Positions 53,474-61,903 of a DNA stretch of 64,000 bases are shown one piece after another. Both the position numbers and the translations under genes were made by a program. Positions within the stretch are counted from its first letter, which is position 1; every line of letters starts with the position of its first letter. The notes under the pieces are model-generated. The model saw only the letters and a program-made list of their open reading frames with translations, had not been told where the DNA came from and did no database searches. The stretch comes from Gemmatimonadota bacterium. Lineage in GTDB: Bacteria > Gemmatimonadota > Gemmatimonadetes > Gemmatimonadales > GWC2-71-9. The stretch lies in the NCBI GenBank assembly GCA_003222195.1, contig QHVB01000030.1, positions 124,001 through 188,000 of the forward strand, written 5' to 3'.

Positions 53474-55507
53474 CTAGTCGCCTGCGACCAATGTCGTGGG
53501 GATGTACGGCGCCTCATGCACCATGGCGGGCTTGCGGCGCGACAGCACCAGCCACCACTCCCGTGCCGACGTGATCACGAGCATTGCAACGACGGCCATG
53601 AAGAACAGCGTGATCCCCGCGTCGAGGTAGAAGTTCGCGATCCGTAGGCCGGCGCTCGGATCGGCCGAACCCACCAGCACCGCGGCGCGCGCGAAGAATC
53701 CGAGCTTGGGATCGGCAGAGAACACGAGCTGCGTGCCCGCCGTCATCGTGACCGTGATGATCCACGCCAGCGGGCCGAGTGTGACCCACGCGTACCGCTG
53801 CTTTCCCATCTTGATGAGGATGGTGGTGGCGACGCAAAGCGCGACGGCCGCCAGCAGTTGATTCGCGATCCCGAACAAGGGCCAGAGGGCATTGATGCCG
53901 CCGTAGGGATCCACCACACCCTGCCACAGGAAGTACCCCCACGCCGCGCACACCGCGGCGCTCGAGATCACCACGCTGGGCAGCCACGAGGTTCCGGCGA
54001 ACTTGGGCCAGGCGTGGCCGACGATCTCCTGGAGCATGAACCGGCCGACGCGCGTCCCGGTGTCGATCGTGGTCAGGATGAACAGCGCCTCGAACATGAT
54101 GGCGAAGTGATACCAGAGTGCGGACAGCGTCTTGCCGCCGATGGCGCTGGTCAGTCCAGAGAAGATGTGCGCGATGCCCACCGCCAGTGACGGCGCGCCA
54201 CCCGTCCGCGCGATCAGCGTCTGCTCCCCCATCTGCGCCGCCAGCGCCTGCATGTACTGCGGCGTGACGACGAAGCCCGCCTGGTTCAGCACATCCGATG
54301 CCCCGGCCAGCGCGGCGGGCGTCGTGTTCATCGCGAAATACACGCCGGGATCGAGCGTGCAGGCCGCGATCATCGCCATGATGCCCACGAACGATTCCAT
54401 GATCATCCCGCCGTAGCCGATCAGCCGCGCGTCGGTCTCGCGCGTGATCATTTTCGGCGTGGTGCCCGACGCGACCAGCGAGTGGAAGCCCGAAATGGCA
54501 CCGCAGGCGATCGTGATGAACGCGAAGGGGAACAGCTTGCCGGCAAAGACCGGCCCCTCGCCGGCCGTGGCGAACGGCGTCAGCGCCGGCATTCGGAGTG
54601 GCGGCAGGATGATCAGGATCGCGACGCCCAGCAAAACCACGGTCGTGATTTTGAGGAAGGTCGAGAGGTAGTCCCGCGGGCACAGCAACATCCAGACGGG
54701 CAGCACAGACGCGATGAAGCCATACGCGATCATCATCCCCGCGAGGGACGTGCCGCTGTGCGTGAACGCCGCCGCGAGACCAGGATGGCTCGCGACGCTG
54801 CCGCCCGCGACCAGAGCGACGAGCAAGAGCAGCGCGCCGATGATCGACGCCTCGGCCACTCTGCCGGGGCGCCAGCGCTTCATCCACCACCCCATCAGCA
54901 GCGCGATCGGAATCGTGCACGCGATCGTGAACAGCCCCCACGGCGAGGCGCGCAGCGCGTTCACGACGATCAGCGCCAGCACGGCGAGCAGGATGATCAT
55001 GATCGCGAGGACCGCGATCATCGCCGTTACGCCGGTGACTTTGCTGACCTCCTCCTTTGCCATCTGGCCGAGCGACTTGCCGTCGCGCCGCAGGGAGCAG
55101 AACAGGATCGTGAAGTCCTGGACGGCTCCCCCCAGCACCACGCCGATGACGAGCCACAGCGTCCCGGGCAGGAAACCGAACTGGGCCGCCAGTACCGGCC
55201 CCACCAGCGGCCCCGCTCCGGCAATGGCGGCGAAATGATGACCGAACAGGACCCAGCGATTCGTTGGCACGAAATCGTGGCCGTTGTTGAACCGCTCGGC
55301 GGGTGTGGCGCGGCGGGGATCGAGACCAAAGACGCGGTTCGCGAGGAAATTCGAATAGAACCGGTAGCCGACGGCATAGGTACAGACCGCGGCGGTCAAC
55401 AGCCAGGCGGCGCTGATCGTCTCGCCGCGGGCCAGCGCGAGGACGCCGAACGCGGCGGCGCCCAGCAGCGAAACCAGCCCCCAGCCGAGAATCGCAAGCG
55501 GTCGCAC
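53474..55507 (-). CDS. cstA: Carbon starvation protein A (peptide/pyruvate transporter)
   Basis: 677 residues from GTG 55507, chosen because the family begins here (VRPLAILGWGLVSLLG); the longer frame only adds an Arg-rich non-homologous part. Many membrane segments; NGHDFVPTNRWVLFGHHFAAIAGAGPLVGP is the CstA hallmark, with SGFHSLVASGTTPKMI and GGINALWPLFGIANQLLA. CstA-type proteins import pyruvate or peptides when carbon is scarce. No strong ribosome binding site is visible. Divergent from the SDR gene, with a LexA-like dyad between. Confidence 0.92.
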   Translation of the reverse strand: MRPLAILGWGLVSLLGAAAFGVLALARGETISAAWLLTAAVCTYAVGYRFYSNFLANRVFGLDPRRATPAERFNNGHDFVPTNRWVLFGHHFAAIAGAGPLVGPVLAAQFGFLPGTLWLVIGVVLGGAVQDFTILFCSLRRDGKSLGQMAKEEVSKVTGVTAMIAVLAIMIILLAVLALIVVNALRASPWGLFTIACTIPIALLMGWWMKRWRPGRVAEASIIGALLLLVALVAGGSVASHPGLAAAFTHSGTSLAGMMIAYGFIASVLPVWMLLCPRDYLSTFLKITTVVLLGVAILIILPPLRMPALTPFATAGEGPVFAGKLFPFAFITIACGAISGFHSLVASGTTPKMITRETDARLIGYGGMIMESFVGIMAMIAACTLDPGVYFAMNTTPAALAGASDVLNQAGFVVTPQYMQALAAQMGEQTLIARTGGAPSLAVGIAHIFSGLTSAIGGKTLSALWYHFAIMFEALFILTTIDTGTRVGRFMLQEIVGHAWPKFAGTSWLPSVVISSAAVCAAWGYFLWQGVVDPYGGINALWPLFGIANQLLAAVALCVATTILIKMGKQRYAWVTLGPLAWIITVTMTAGTQLVFSADPKLGFFARAAVLVGSADPSAGLRIANFYLDAGITLFFMAVVAMLVITSAREWWLVLSRRKPAMVHEAPYIPTTLVAGD

Positions 55508-55546
55508 GCGGCGTAAGTTGCGGCGCCGCTTGCCGATGTTCAAGTT

Positions 55547-55560
55547 CGAACATAGGTTCG
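55547..55560. promoter_or_regulatory. LexA-like dyad between cstA and the SDR gene
   Basis: CGAAC-ATAG-GTTCG at 55547-55560, part of a longer dyad with GTTCGAAC on both sides (55544-55563) and outer CAAG/CTTG. It resembles Gram-positive-type SOS boxes (CGAAC-N4-GTTCG). Whether LexA of this organism binds such a site is unknown; any dyad-binding regulator could use it. Confidence 0.4.
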
Positions 55561-55566
55561 AACTCC

Positions 55567-56430
55567 TTGAGCCCCTCCAGTTCCTATCCCTGGTCGTCGA
55601 GCGGAGGGGGCCGGTCAGCAGGCCCCGCCTCCGCCGTCCAGGAGCGCCCCCAACCTCAACGCCTGGCCGAATCCCTCCGGGGACGCGTCGCCATCGTGAC
55701 CGGGGGCGCGACGGGGCTCGGGCGCGCAGTCGCACTCGAGTTTGCGCAAGGCGGCTGCGCGGTCGCGTTCAATTACGTCGAGCTTCCCGGCCGCGACGTC
55801 GGGGCGCAGGCGTTGCTCACCGAAACCGCGATCAAAGCGACAGGCGTGCCGTGCTATTCGAGTGTCTGTGATGTCCGCAAGATGACGTCGGTCGAGCAGT
55901 TCGTCGCGGAAGTGCGGAACAAGCTCGGCGGCATCCACTACCTCGTCAACAATGCGGGCGTCGCTCACGACGGCGCGCTGTGGCGACTCACTCCCGAGGC
56001 TTGGCAGGAAGTCATCGACACGAACGTCGGCGGCGCGTTCAACTGCATCCATGCCGTGGCATCGCAGCTGCGCGCGCAGCGCTTCGGCAAGATCGTCAAC
56101 ATCGCAAGCCATCAGGCGTTCCGGCCGGGATTCGGCGTCGCGAACTACGCCGCGAGCAAGGCGGCGCTGATCGGGCTCACCAAAGCCGCGGCCGTCGATC
56201 TCGGCTCGGCCGGCATCAACGTGAACGCCGTCGCGCCGGGATTCGTCAAAACCGAGCTGCTCGCGCAGCTGCCGCGCGAAGTGCTCGAACGCGCGGAGCA
56301 TGAATCGGTACTCGGCCGGGTGGCCGAGCCGGAAGATGTCTCGCGCGTTATCCTCTTTTTGTGCAGCGAAGCGGCACGACACATCACCGGACAGGTGATT
56401 GTGGTGGACGGCGGCCTGACGCTCGCTTAG
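55567..56430 (+). CDS. Short-chain dehydrogenase/reductase (FabG-like)
   Basis: 287 residues, TTG start (no ATG in the frame before the domain). Cofactor motif TGGATGLGRAV, NNAG, catalytic Ser-Tyr-Lys in NIASHQAF...NYAASKAAL, and PGFVKTELL. Typical of 3-oxoacyl reductases such as FabG. The first about 35 residues are Pro/Ser-rich and not part of the domain; the start is uncertain. Followed after nine bases by a lipoprotein gene. Confidence 0.88.
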   Translation: MSPSSSYPWSSSGGGRSAGPASAVQERPQPQRLAESLRGRVAIVTGGATGLGRAVALEFAQGGCAVAFNYVELPGRDVGAQALLTETAIKATGVPCYSSVCDVRKMTSVEQFVAEVRNKLGGIHYLVNNAGVAHDGALWRLTPEAWQEVIDTNVGGAFNCIHAVASQLRAQRFGKIVNIASHQAFRPGFGVANYAASKAALIGLTKAAAVDLGSAGINVNAVAPGFVKTELLAQLPREVLERAEHESVLGRVAEPEDVSRVILFLCSEAARHITGQVIVVDGGLTLA

Positions 56431-56439
56431 ATTCGGGCC

Positions 56440-57099
56440 GTGACTAACCGCTTGAAAACTAAGTACTTGGTCATCGGTGTCTGGTGTCTGGTGTCAGGGG
56501 CCTGCGGTGGGAAGAAGGACTCCCAGCCCCCGACTCCTGAACCTACCGCTCCACTGCCAACCGCCGGTCTCGCCGGCCAGCGCGTCGCCCTTACGCCCCT
56601 GGCGCTCGTGGCCGCCGAAGACACGCTTCACCTGGATGCGCTGGTTGCGGCTCGACGCAACACACTCGACAAGTGCGACAGCATCATTGGCACGTTGCTC
56701 GCCGCGCGGGCGCCGGAAGTCACCTGGGTGGGGCCCGCTGAGCTGCGCCACATCGCGCGTCGCGCGATCCCGATTGCGGCCGATCCCGATCAGATGGGCA
56801 CGCCGTTCCTGCGCGCCGGCAACGTGGTCCAGGTACCCGATCCGCTGCGCTATCAGCTGCGCACGCTCATGGGGCTGGTGGGCGGCCGTTATGCTCTCGT
56901 TCCGGCGGGACTTGTGTTCCGCCTCCCGACTGCCGGGCCGGCCGGCCGGCCGGCGGGCGTGAGCGCCGAGCTCTCCATGGTCATGATCGATTCGCGCGTG
57001 GGGAGAGTGGGCTGGCGCACGATCGCGCGCGGTGAGGGGCCGGATGCGTGGACGGCTCTGACGCGTGCGATGAAGAGCCTCACGCCAGGCTTGCCGTGA
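56440..57099 (+). CDS. Predicted lipoprotein, unknown
   Basis: 219 residues with GTG at 56440. Signal peptide and lipobox VSGAC; its coding region (56476-56502) contains tandem GGTGTCT units like a dispersed repeat. Then a Pro/Thr-rich linker (DSQPPTPEPTAPLPT) and a compact domain (ALVAAEDTLHLDALVAARRN, VTWVGPAELRHIARRA, RYALVPAGLVFRLP) that may be a beta-alpha domain. Overlaps the next start by GTGA. Confidence 0.72.
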   Translation: MTNRLKTKYLVIGVWCLVSGACGGKKDSQPPTPEPTAPLPTAGLAGQRVALTPLALVAAEDTLHLDALVAARRNTLDKCDSIIGTLLAARAPEVTWVGPAELRHIARRAIPIAADPDQMGTPFLRAGNVVQVPDPLRYQLRTLMGLVGGRYALVPAGLVFRLPTAGPAGRPAGVSAELSMVMIDSRVGRVGWRTIARGEGPDAWTALTRAMKSLTPGLP

Positions 57100-58121
57100 C
57101 GGTACGCGAAGCCACCCTGATTCCTGGCGACGGGATCGGTCCCGAGATCACGGCGGCCACCCTGCAGGTCATCGACGCGCTGGGCATCAAGTTCGATTGG
57201 GACGAAGAATACGGCGGGATGGCGGCCGTCGAGAAAGCCGGCACGCCGCTCCCCAACGCGACCCTCGACTCGATCCGCCGCACCCGGCTCTGCCTGAAAG
57301 GGCCGCTGACGACGCCGGTCGGCGGCGGCTATCGCTCCGTCAACGTCGCGATGCGGCAGGAGTTCGATTTGTACGCGAACGTGCGTCCGACGAAGACGAT
57401 CGTCCCCGGCGGCCGCTACGAGCACGTCGATCTCGTCATTGTCCGGGAGAACACCGAAGGGCTGTACGTGGGGCTCGACCACACGTTCAAGATCGGCGGC
57501 GACCGCCGGGCGATGGCGCAGGCGATGTCGATCGTCACGCGCGAAGGCAGTGAACGCATCGCCCGGTACGCGTTCGAGTACGCCAAGCTGCACGGCCGCA
57601 AGAAGGTGACGATCGTGCACAAGGCCAACATCCTGAAGGCGACGTCGGGACTCTTCCTCGAGGTCTCGAAACGAGTCGCGGAGCAGTACGCAGGGACCAT
57701 CGCGTGTGACGACAAGATCGTGGACAACACCGCGATGCAGCTCGTGCTCAGGCCGGAGCAGTTCGACGTCATCGTGACGACGAACCTGTTCGGCGACATT
57801 CTGTCTGACGAAGCCGCGGGGCTGATCGGTGGGCTGGGCCTCGCGCCCGGCGCCAACATCGGCACCCATGCGGCCATCTTCGAGCCGGTCCACGGCTCGG
57901 CACCGGACATCGCGGGGAAGGGGGTTGCCAATCCGTCGGCACAGATGCTCGCCGCGGCGATGATGCTCGATCATGTGGGAGAGCTCGAGGCAGCCAAGCG
58001 CCTGCGCTGCGCGCTCGAAGCGACGATTGTGCAGGACAAGATCCGGACGCCGGATTTGGGGGGGGGACGTGCTTCTACGGCCGAGTTCGCCCGCGCCGTG
58101 GTCAAGCGGGTTAGGGCCTAG
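57096..58121 (+). CDS. Isocitrate/isopropylmalate dehydrogenase family, NAD-type
   Basis: 341 residues with GTG 57096 overlapping the previous stop. LIPGDGIGPEITAATLQVID, LKGPLTTPVGGGYRSVNVAMRQEF, VRENTEGLYVGLDH, KANILKATSGLFLEV, NLFGDILSDEAAGLIGGLGLAPGANIG and FEPVHGSAPDIAGKG are the family motifs. The R-N-V-A-M-R type substrate loop and length fit NAD-dependent isocitrate dehydrogenase of the Idh3 type better than LeuB. A G-tract near the C-terminus (LGGGRA) precedes the overlapping start of the next gene. Confidence 0.9.
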   Translation: MTVREATLIPGDGIGPEITAATLQVIDALGIKFDWDEEYGGMAAVEKAGTPLPNATLDSIRRTRLCLKGPLTTPVGGGYRSVNVAMRQEFDLYANVRPTKTIVPGGRYEHVDLVIVRENTEGLYVGLDHTFKIGGDRRAMAQAMSIVTREGSERIARYAFEYAKLHGRKKVTIVHKANILKATSGLFLEVSKRVAEQYAGTIACDDKIVDNTAMQLVLRPEQFDVIVTTNLFGDILSDEAAGLIGGLGLAPGANIGTHAAIFEPVHGSAPDIAGKGVANPSAQMLAAAMMLDHVGELEAAKRLRCALEATIVQDKIRTPDLGGGRASTAEFARAVVKRVRA

Positions 58122-58386
58122 TCATCCGTGCGCGAAATGTGGCACGGATACGCCCGGTATCGCGATCGGTGGGCTGTGCGCCAACTGCACGCGGCTGCTC
58201 GAGCGGCGAGCAAGCAGGATCGCGCGCCTGGCAGCCATCGGCACGACCGCGCCGCTGGCGGTGTATGTGGCTCTGTCACTGCCTGTGGAGCGGACGGCCC
58301 GGCTGGTGGGCGCGGCGAGTGTGCTCCTGTGGTACGTGTTGACGTTTCTTATAGCAAAACGCGTAACGCTGGAGTGGATAAAATGA
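58069..58386 (+). CDS. Small zinc-ribbon membrane protein
   Basis: 105 residues; GTG at 58069 after a long G-tract, overlapping the dehydrogenase by 53 bases. CAKC...CANC gives a zinc ribbon (about residues 24-43), then ASRIARLAAIG, and two membrane segments (TTAPLAVYVALSLPV, LVGAASVLLWYVLTFLIA). Unknown function. The overlap and the absence of a better start leave some doubt; the CxxC pairs and membrane helices argue for a real gene. Overlaps the DUF4139 start by ATGA. Confidence 0.55.
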   Translation: MLLRPSSPAPWSSGLGPSHPCAKCGTDTPGIAIGGLCANCTRLLERRASRIARLAAIGTTAPLAVYVALSLPVERTARLVGAASVLLWYVLTFLIAKRVTLEWIK

Positions 58387-59777
58387 GAAAGACCGTGCGT
58401 CGTGCGTCGTGCGTGATAGGTGGTGCCTGGTGCGTGGCGATCTTGCTCGGTTCGCCGCTCGCTGCCCAGACGTCTCTTTCCATCTATCGTGATGGTCGAG
58501 TCGTCGTGCGGCGCACGCTGCCGCAAGCGTTGCAGCAAGGTCGCAACACCGTCACGGTGAAGCTCGATGGCCTGGATCCCGCGACGCTCTTCTCCCCCGA
58601 CACGGCCGTTTCCGTCGTCGCCACAACTACGCGCGCGGCCAGCACCGTCGACGAGGCGCTCGCCCGAGCGATTGGGCAAACGCTGTCGTTCGTGCGTGCC
58701 AAGGGTGACACGGTGCGCGCAACGGTCCTGAGCGTGACCCCTCCGCAGTACCGCCTGACCGACGGCCGGCTGTTGCTCGGCTCTCCCGGTGAGCCCCTCT
58801 TTCCATCGGAGCTCGTGCGGACCGGCGAAGAGGCGATGGTGACACTCGAGGCGAGCCGGGGGCGCCCGCGCACGGAAGTGGCATACGTGGCCCAGGGCGC
58901 CACTTGGGAAGCGACCTACCAGGTCCTGCTGGGTCGAGGCCGTGCGTGGGTGGCCGGGGTGGCCACCGTGACGTCGCAAGTCCAGGTGGACTCTGCCGAG
59001 GTGCAGGTCGTGGCCGGCGCCGTGCGCGCGACGCGCCCGCCCCGCGCAGAAAAGGGGGTTTTCGCAATGCCCGCACCAATGGCTGCGCGCGCCGCATCAG
59101 AGGAAGCCCAAGAAGAGGCTGTCGGTGAGAGGCACGTCTACACCCTCCCCGGCCGGCTGACACTCGAGCGTGGCGTGGCGGTCGCGACGGCGCTCTTCCC
59201 ACGCACGGGAGCGGAGTTCACGCGCGAGTTCATCGCGCGCGGGGCGTTTCCCTTCCAGGGGTTCTACGGCCCCGGTCCAACCGGACCCACCACGGTGCCG
59301 GTGCAGGTGTGGTACACGCTGAAGCGGCCCACACGGTCGCCCTTCGGCGACCGGCCGCTGCCGGCCGGGTCCGTGCAAGTCTACGAGAGCGATTCGGCCG
59401 GCCGCCCGCAGCTGCTCGGTGAAGCGACGATCGATCACACCCCGGCCGGCTCAGACGTGCGGCTGTATACGGGCGATGCGTTCGACGTGACGAGCGAGTG
59501 GCTGCAGACCGACTGGCGCACCGAGCCGCTCCAGCGTCAGCCCATCACGGGCGCGGCCGGCCCACAGAAGCTGACGGCGTCGTATCGGGTCACGCTCCGT
59601 AACGCGAAGGCGGATGCGGTGACGGTAGACGTGATCGAGCGCCATCAAGGGGAGTGGAAGGTGACCGAGAGCAGCATGCCGGCGGAGCGCCTGTCTGCCG
59701 GCGAGGTGCGATTCCGTGTTCCGCTACCGGCCGGTGGGAGCGTCCAGCTGACCTACACGATCGAGGCCAAGTCGTGA
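58383..59777 (+). CDS. Secreted DUF4139-like protein
   Basis: 464 residues. N-terminal signal peptide (VIGGAWCVAILLGSPLAAQ) coded by a repeat-like string (58394-58439). The family has a beta-rich mucoidy-inhibitor-like fold: ARTTRAASTVDEAL-type N-terminal part, then VAYVAQGATWEATYQVLL, VASVQVYES and ASYRVTLRNAKADAVTVDVIERH, VPLPAGGSVQLTYTIEAKS at the end. Role unknown, probably envelope. Overlaps the phosphoesterase by GTGA. Confidence 0.82.
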   Translation: MRKTVRRASCVIGGAWCVAILLGSPLAAQTSLSIYRDGRVVVRRTLPQALQQGRNTVTVKLDGLDPATLFSPDTAVSVVATTTRAASTVDEALARAIGQTLSFVRAKGDTVRATVLSVTPPQYRLTDGRLLLGSPGEPLFPSELVRTGEEAMVTLEASRGRPRTEVAYVAQGATWEATYQVLLGRGRAWVAGVATVTSQVQVDSAEVQVVAGAVRATRPPRAEKGVFAMPAPMAARAASEEAQEEAVGERHVYTLPGRLTLERGVAVATALFPRTGAEFTREFIARGAFPFQGFYGPGPTGPTTVPVQVWYTLKRPTRSPFGDRPLPAGSVQVYESDSAGRPQLLGEATIDHTPAGSDVRLYTGDAFDVTSEWLQTDWRTEPLQRQPITGAAGPQKLTASYRVTLRNAKADAVTVDVIERHQGEWKVTESSMPAERLSAGEVRFRVPLPAGGSVQLTYTIEAKS

Positions 59778-60637
59778 CCATCCAGATCGCCCACATCGGG
59801 GACCTGCACTTCGGCGGCCTCGCCGACATGCCCGTCGTCGAAGCCCTCGAGCGCATGCTGCCGGATCTCCGCCCCGATGCGATCGTGATCGGCGGCGATC
59901 TCTCGCAGCGGGCGCGCCACGGCGAGTTTCAGCGCGGTCGCGCCTTCGCCAATCTGTGTCGTGAGACCGCTCCCGTCCTTGTCATTCCCGGCAACCACGA
60001 TGTGCAGTGGTGGCGCCGGCCGTTGATCCCATTCGGCAAGGACGCCGTGTACGCGAAATACCGCACTTATTTCGGGGCCGATCTCACGCCGACACTCACC
60101 ATTCCCGGTGGCGCGGTCATCGCCACGGCGCTGACCGCGCATGGCGTCGCGTGGGGCTCGCTCACGGCTCGGCTGCGCGATGTCGCCGTAAAGGGGCATC
60201 TTCCCAAACGCGAAATGCAGCGCGTGGAGGCGATCTTCGCCCAAGCGGAGCCCGGGCTGCCGCGGGTGCTCGTGATCCATCACAACCTGCTGCGCGGACA
60301 AATATCGGGGCGCATGGGGCTCGCGCGCTGGCGCCAGGCGCAGCGCCGCATCGTCGCAGCGGGCACGGAGGTGGTCCTCTGCGGGCATGACCATGAGGAA
60401 GGTGCCGAGCTGCTCGATGGCCGGGTCACCGTGTCGACGGCGGGTACGCTGTCGACGCGTGCGCGCGGCGGGCGACCAGTGTCATTCAACTTCGTCACCA
60501 TCGATCCAACAGCTGTGCAAGTGACGTTTTTCAAGTGGGACGCGGCGAAGCGACGATTCCAACCTTCAGATACGGCGGCGTTTGCCCGGCGTACGTCTGC
60601 GCCAGCCCCACGTCTCGAGCCCCAAGCCACGCAGTAG
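59774..60637 (+). CDS. Metallophosphoesterase, soluble
   Basis: 287 residues. GTG 59774 overlaps the previous stop. Calcineurin-like motifs: IAHIGDLHFGG, VIGGDLSQRARHGEF, VIPGNHDVQWW, LVIHHNL and VLCGHDHEEG. No signal or membrane segment, so cytoplasmic. C-terminal Pro/Arg tail (APAPRLEPQATQ) is coded by a repeat-like string near 60600. Similar proteins hydrolyse phosphoesters including cyclic nucleotides; here the substrate is unknown. Confidence 0.9.
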   Translation: MTIQIAHIGDLHFGGLADMPVVEALERMLPDLRPDAIVIGGDLSQRARHGEFQRGRAFANLCRETAPVLVIPGNHDVQWWRRPLIPFGKDAVYAKYRTYFGADLTPTLTIPGGAVIATALTAHGVAWGSLTARLRDVAVKGHLPKREMQRVEAIFAQAEPGLPRVLVIHHNLLRGQISGRMGLARWRQAQRRIVAAGTEVVLCGHDHEEGAELLDGRVTVSTAGTLSTRARGGRPVSFNFVTIDPTAVQVTFFKWDAAKRRFQPSDTAAFARRTSAPAPRLEPQATQ

Positions 60638-60690
60638 AGTGTAGCTTGTTGCTTCGCCGGCTGCGCAACTCTTCTAGGAGCTCGTAACTG

Positions 60691-61878
60691 ATGGCTTCGA
60701 AGTTCCAGGGAGTGGATTTCTATCAGACCGACGGATTGTTGAGTGAGGAAGAGCGCGCCATCCGCGACACGGTGCGCGAATGGGCGGACGACAACGTCAT
60801 TCCCGTCATCGGTGAAGCGTACGTCGCGGGCAAGTTCCCCATGCAACTCGTTCCCGGGATGGCCGAGCTCGGCCTCTTCGGTGCGAACCTGCCGGAAGAG
60901 TACGGCTGCGCCGGACTGAACAACGTCGCGTACGGGCTGATCATGCAGGAGCTCGAGCGCGGCGACTCCGGGGTGCGGTCGTTCGCGTCGGTGCAGGGCG
61001 CCCTCGTCATGTATCCGATCTACGCGTTTGGCTCCGAAGAGCAGCGGAAGAAATGGCTGCCGCAGATGGCGAGCGGCAAGGTCATCGGTTGCTTCGGACT
61101 GACCGAGCCGGACTACGGCTCCAATCCGGCCGGCATGATCACGGTGGCCAAGGACACGAAGGACGGCTGGGTCTTGAATGGCGCCAAGATGTGGATCACG
61201 AATGGCTCGACGGCACAGGTCGCGGTCGTGTGGGCCAAGACCGGCGCACTCGACGAACCCGAATCCATTCGCGGCTTCATCGTCCCGACCGACACCAAGG
61301 GATTCTCCGCCAAGGATCAGAAGGGCAAGCTCTCCCTGCGTGCCAGCGATACCAGCGAGCTGGTACTGCAGGACGTGCACGTGCCGAAGGATGCCATCCT
61401 ACCGAAATCGGGCGGGCTCAAGTCGCCGTTGATGTGTCTGACCGCGGCGCGCTACGGCATCGCCTGGGGCGCCGTCGGCGCCGCGATGGCGTGCTACGAT
61501 GAAGCGGTGAGCTATGCCAAGCAGCGGGTGATGTTCGACAAGCCGATCGGCGGGTTTCAGCTGCAACAGGCACGGCTCGCGGATATGCTGACCGAGATCA
61601 CGAAGGCGCAGCTGCTGTGCGTCCAGCTGGGCCGGTTGAAGGACGAGGGCAAGTCCACGCCCCAGCAGGTCTCGCTCGCCAAGCGTAACAACGTGAACAT
61701 GGCGACCGACATCGCGCGTGAGACGCGCCGCCTGCTCGGTGCGAACGGCATCCTCGCCGAGTACCAGGCGATGCGGCACCTGGCCAATCTCGAATCGGTC
61801 TACACGTACGAGGGCACGCACGACGTCCATACCCTGATTCTGGGGCAGGAGATTACGGGCCTGAGCGCCTTCAACTAG
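60691..61878 (+). CDS. gcdH: Glutaryl-CoA dehydrogenase-like acyl-CoA dehydrogenase
   Basis: 395 residues. LTEPDYGSNPAGMIT and WITNGSTAQVAVVWA are the FAD motifs, FASVQGALVMYPIYAFGSEEQ is the GCDH-type substrate segment, and catalytic Glu374 lies in YEGTHDVH. The match in both ends (LGANGILAEYQAMRHLANLESVYTYEG) is to glutaryl-CoA dehydrogenase, which turns glutaryl-CoA into crotonyl-CoA in lysine and tryptophan breakdown. AGGAG upstream of ATG 60691. Electrons pass to ETF, whose beta subunit gene lies 1.8 kb downstream. Confidence 0.9.
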   Translation: MASKFQGVDFYQTDGLLSEEERAIRDTVREWADDNVIPVIGEAYVAGKFPMQLVPGMAELGLFGANLPEEYGCAGLNNVAYGLIMQELERGDSGVRSFASVQGALVMYPIYAFGSEEQRKKWLPQMASGKVIGCFGLTEPDYGSNPAGMITVAKDTKDGWVLNGAKMWITNGSTAQVAVVWAKTGALDEPESIRGFIVPTDTKGFSAKDQKGKLSLRASDTSELVLQDVHVPKDAILPKSGGLKSPLMCLTAARYGIAWGAVGAAMACYDEAVSYAKQRVMFDKPIGGFQLQQARLADMLTEITKAQLLCVQLGRLKDEGKSTPQQVSLAKRNNVNMATDIARETRRLLGANGILAEYQAMRHLANLESVYTYEGTHDVHTLILGQEITGLSAFN

Positions 61879-61903
61879 AAACTGCCGCTCGTCGCAGCCC
61901 GTT

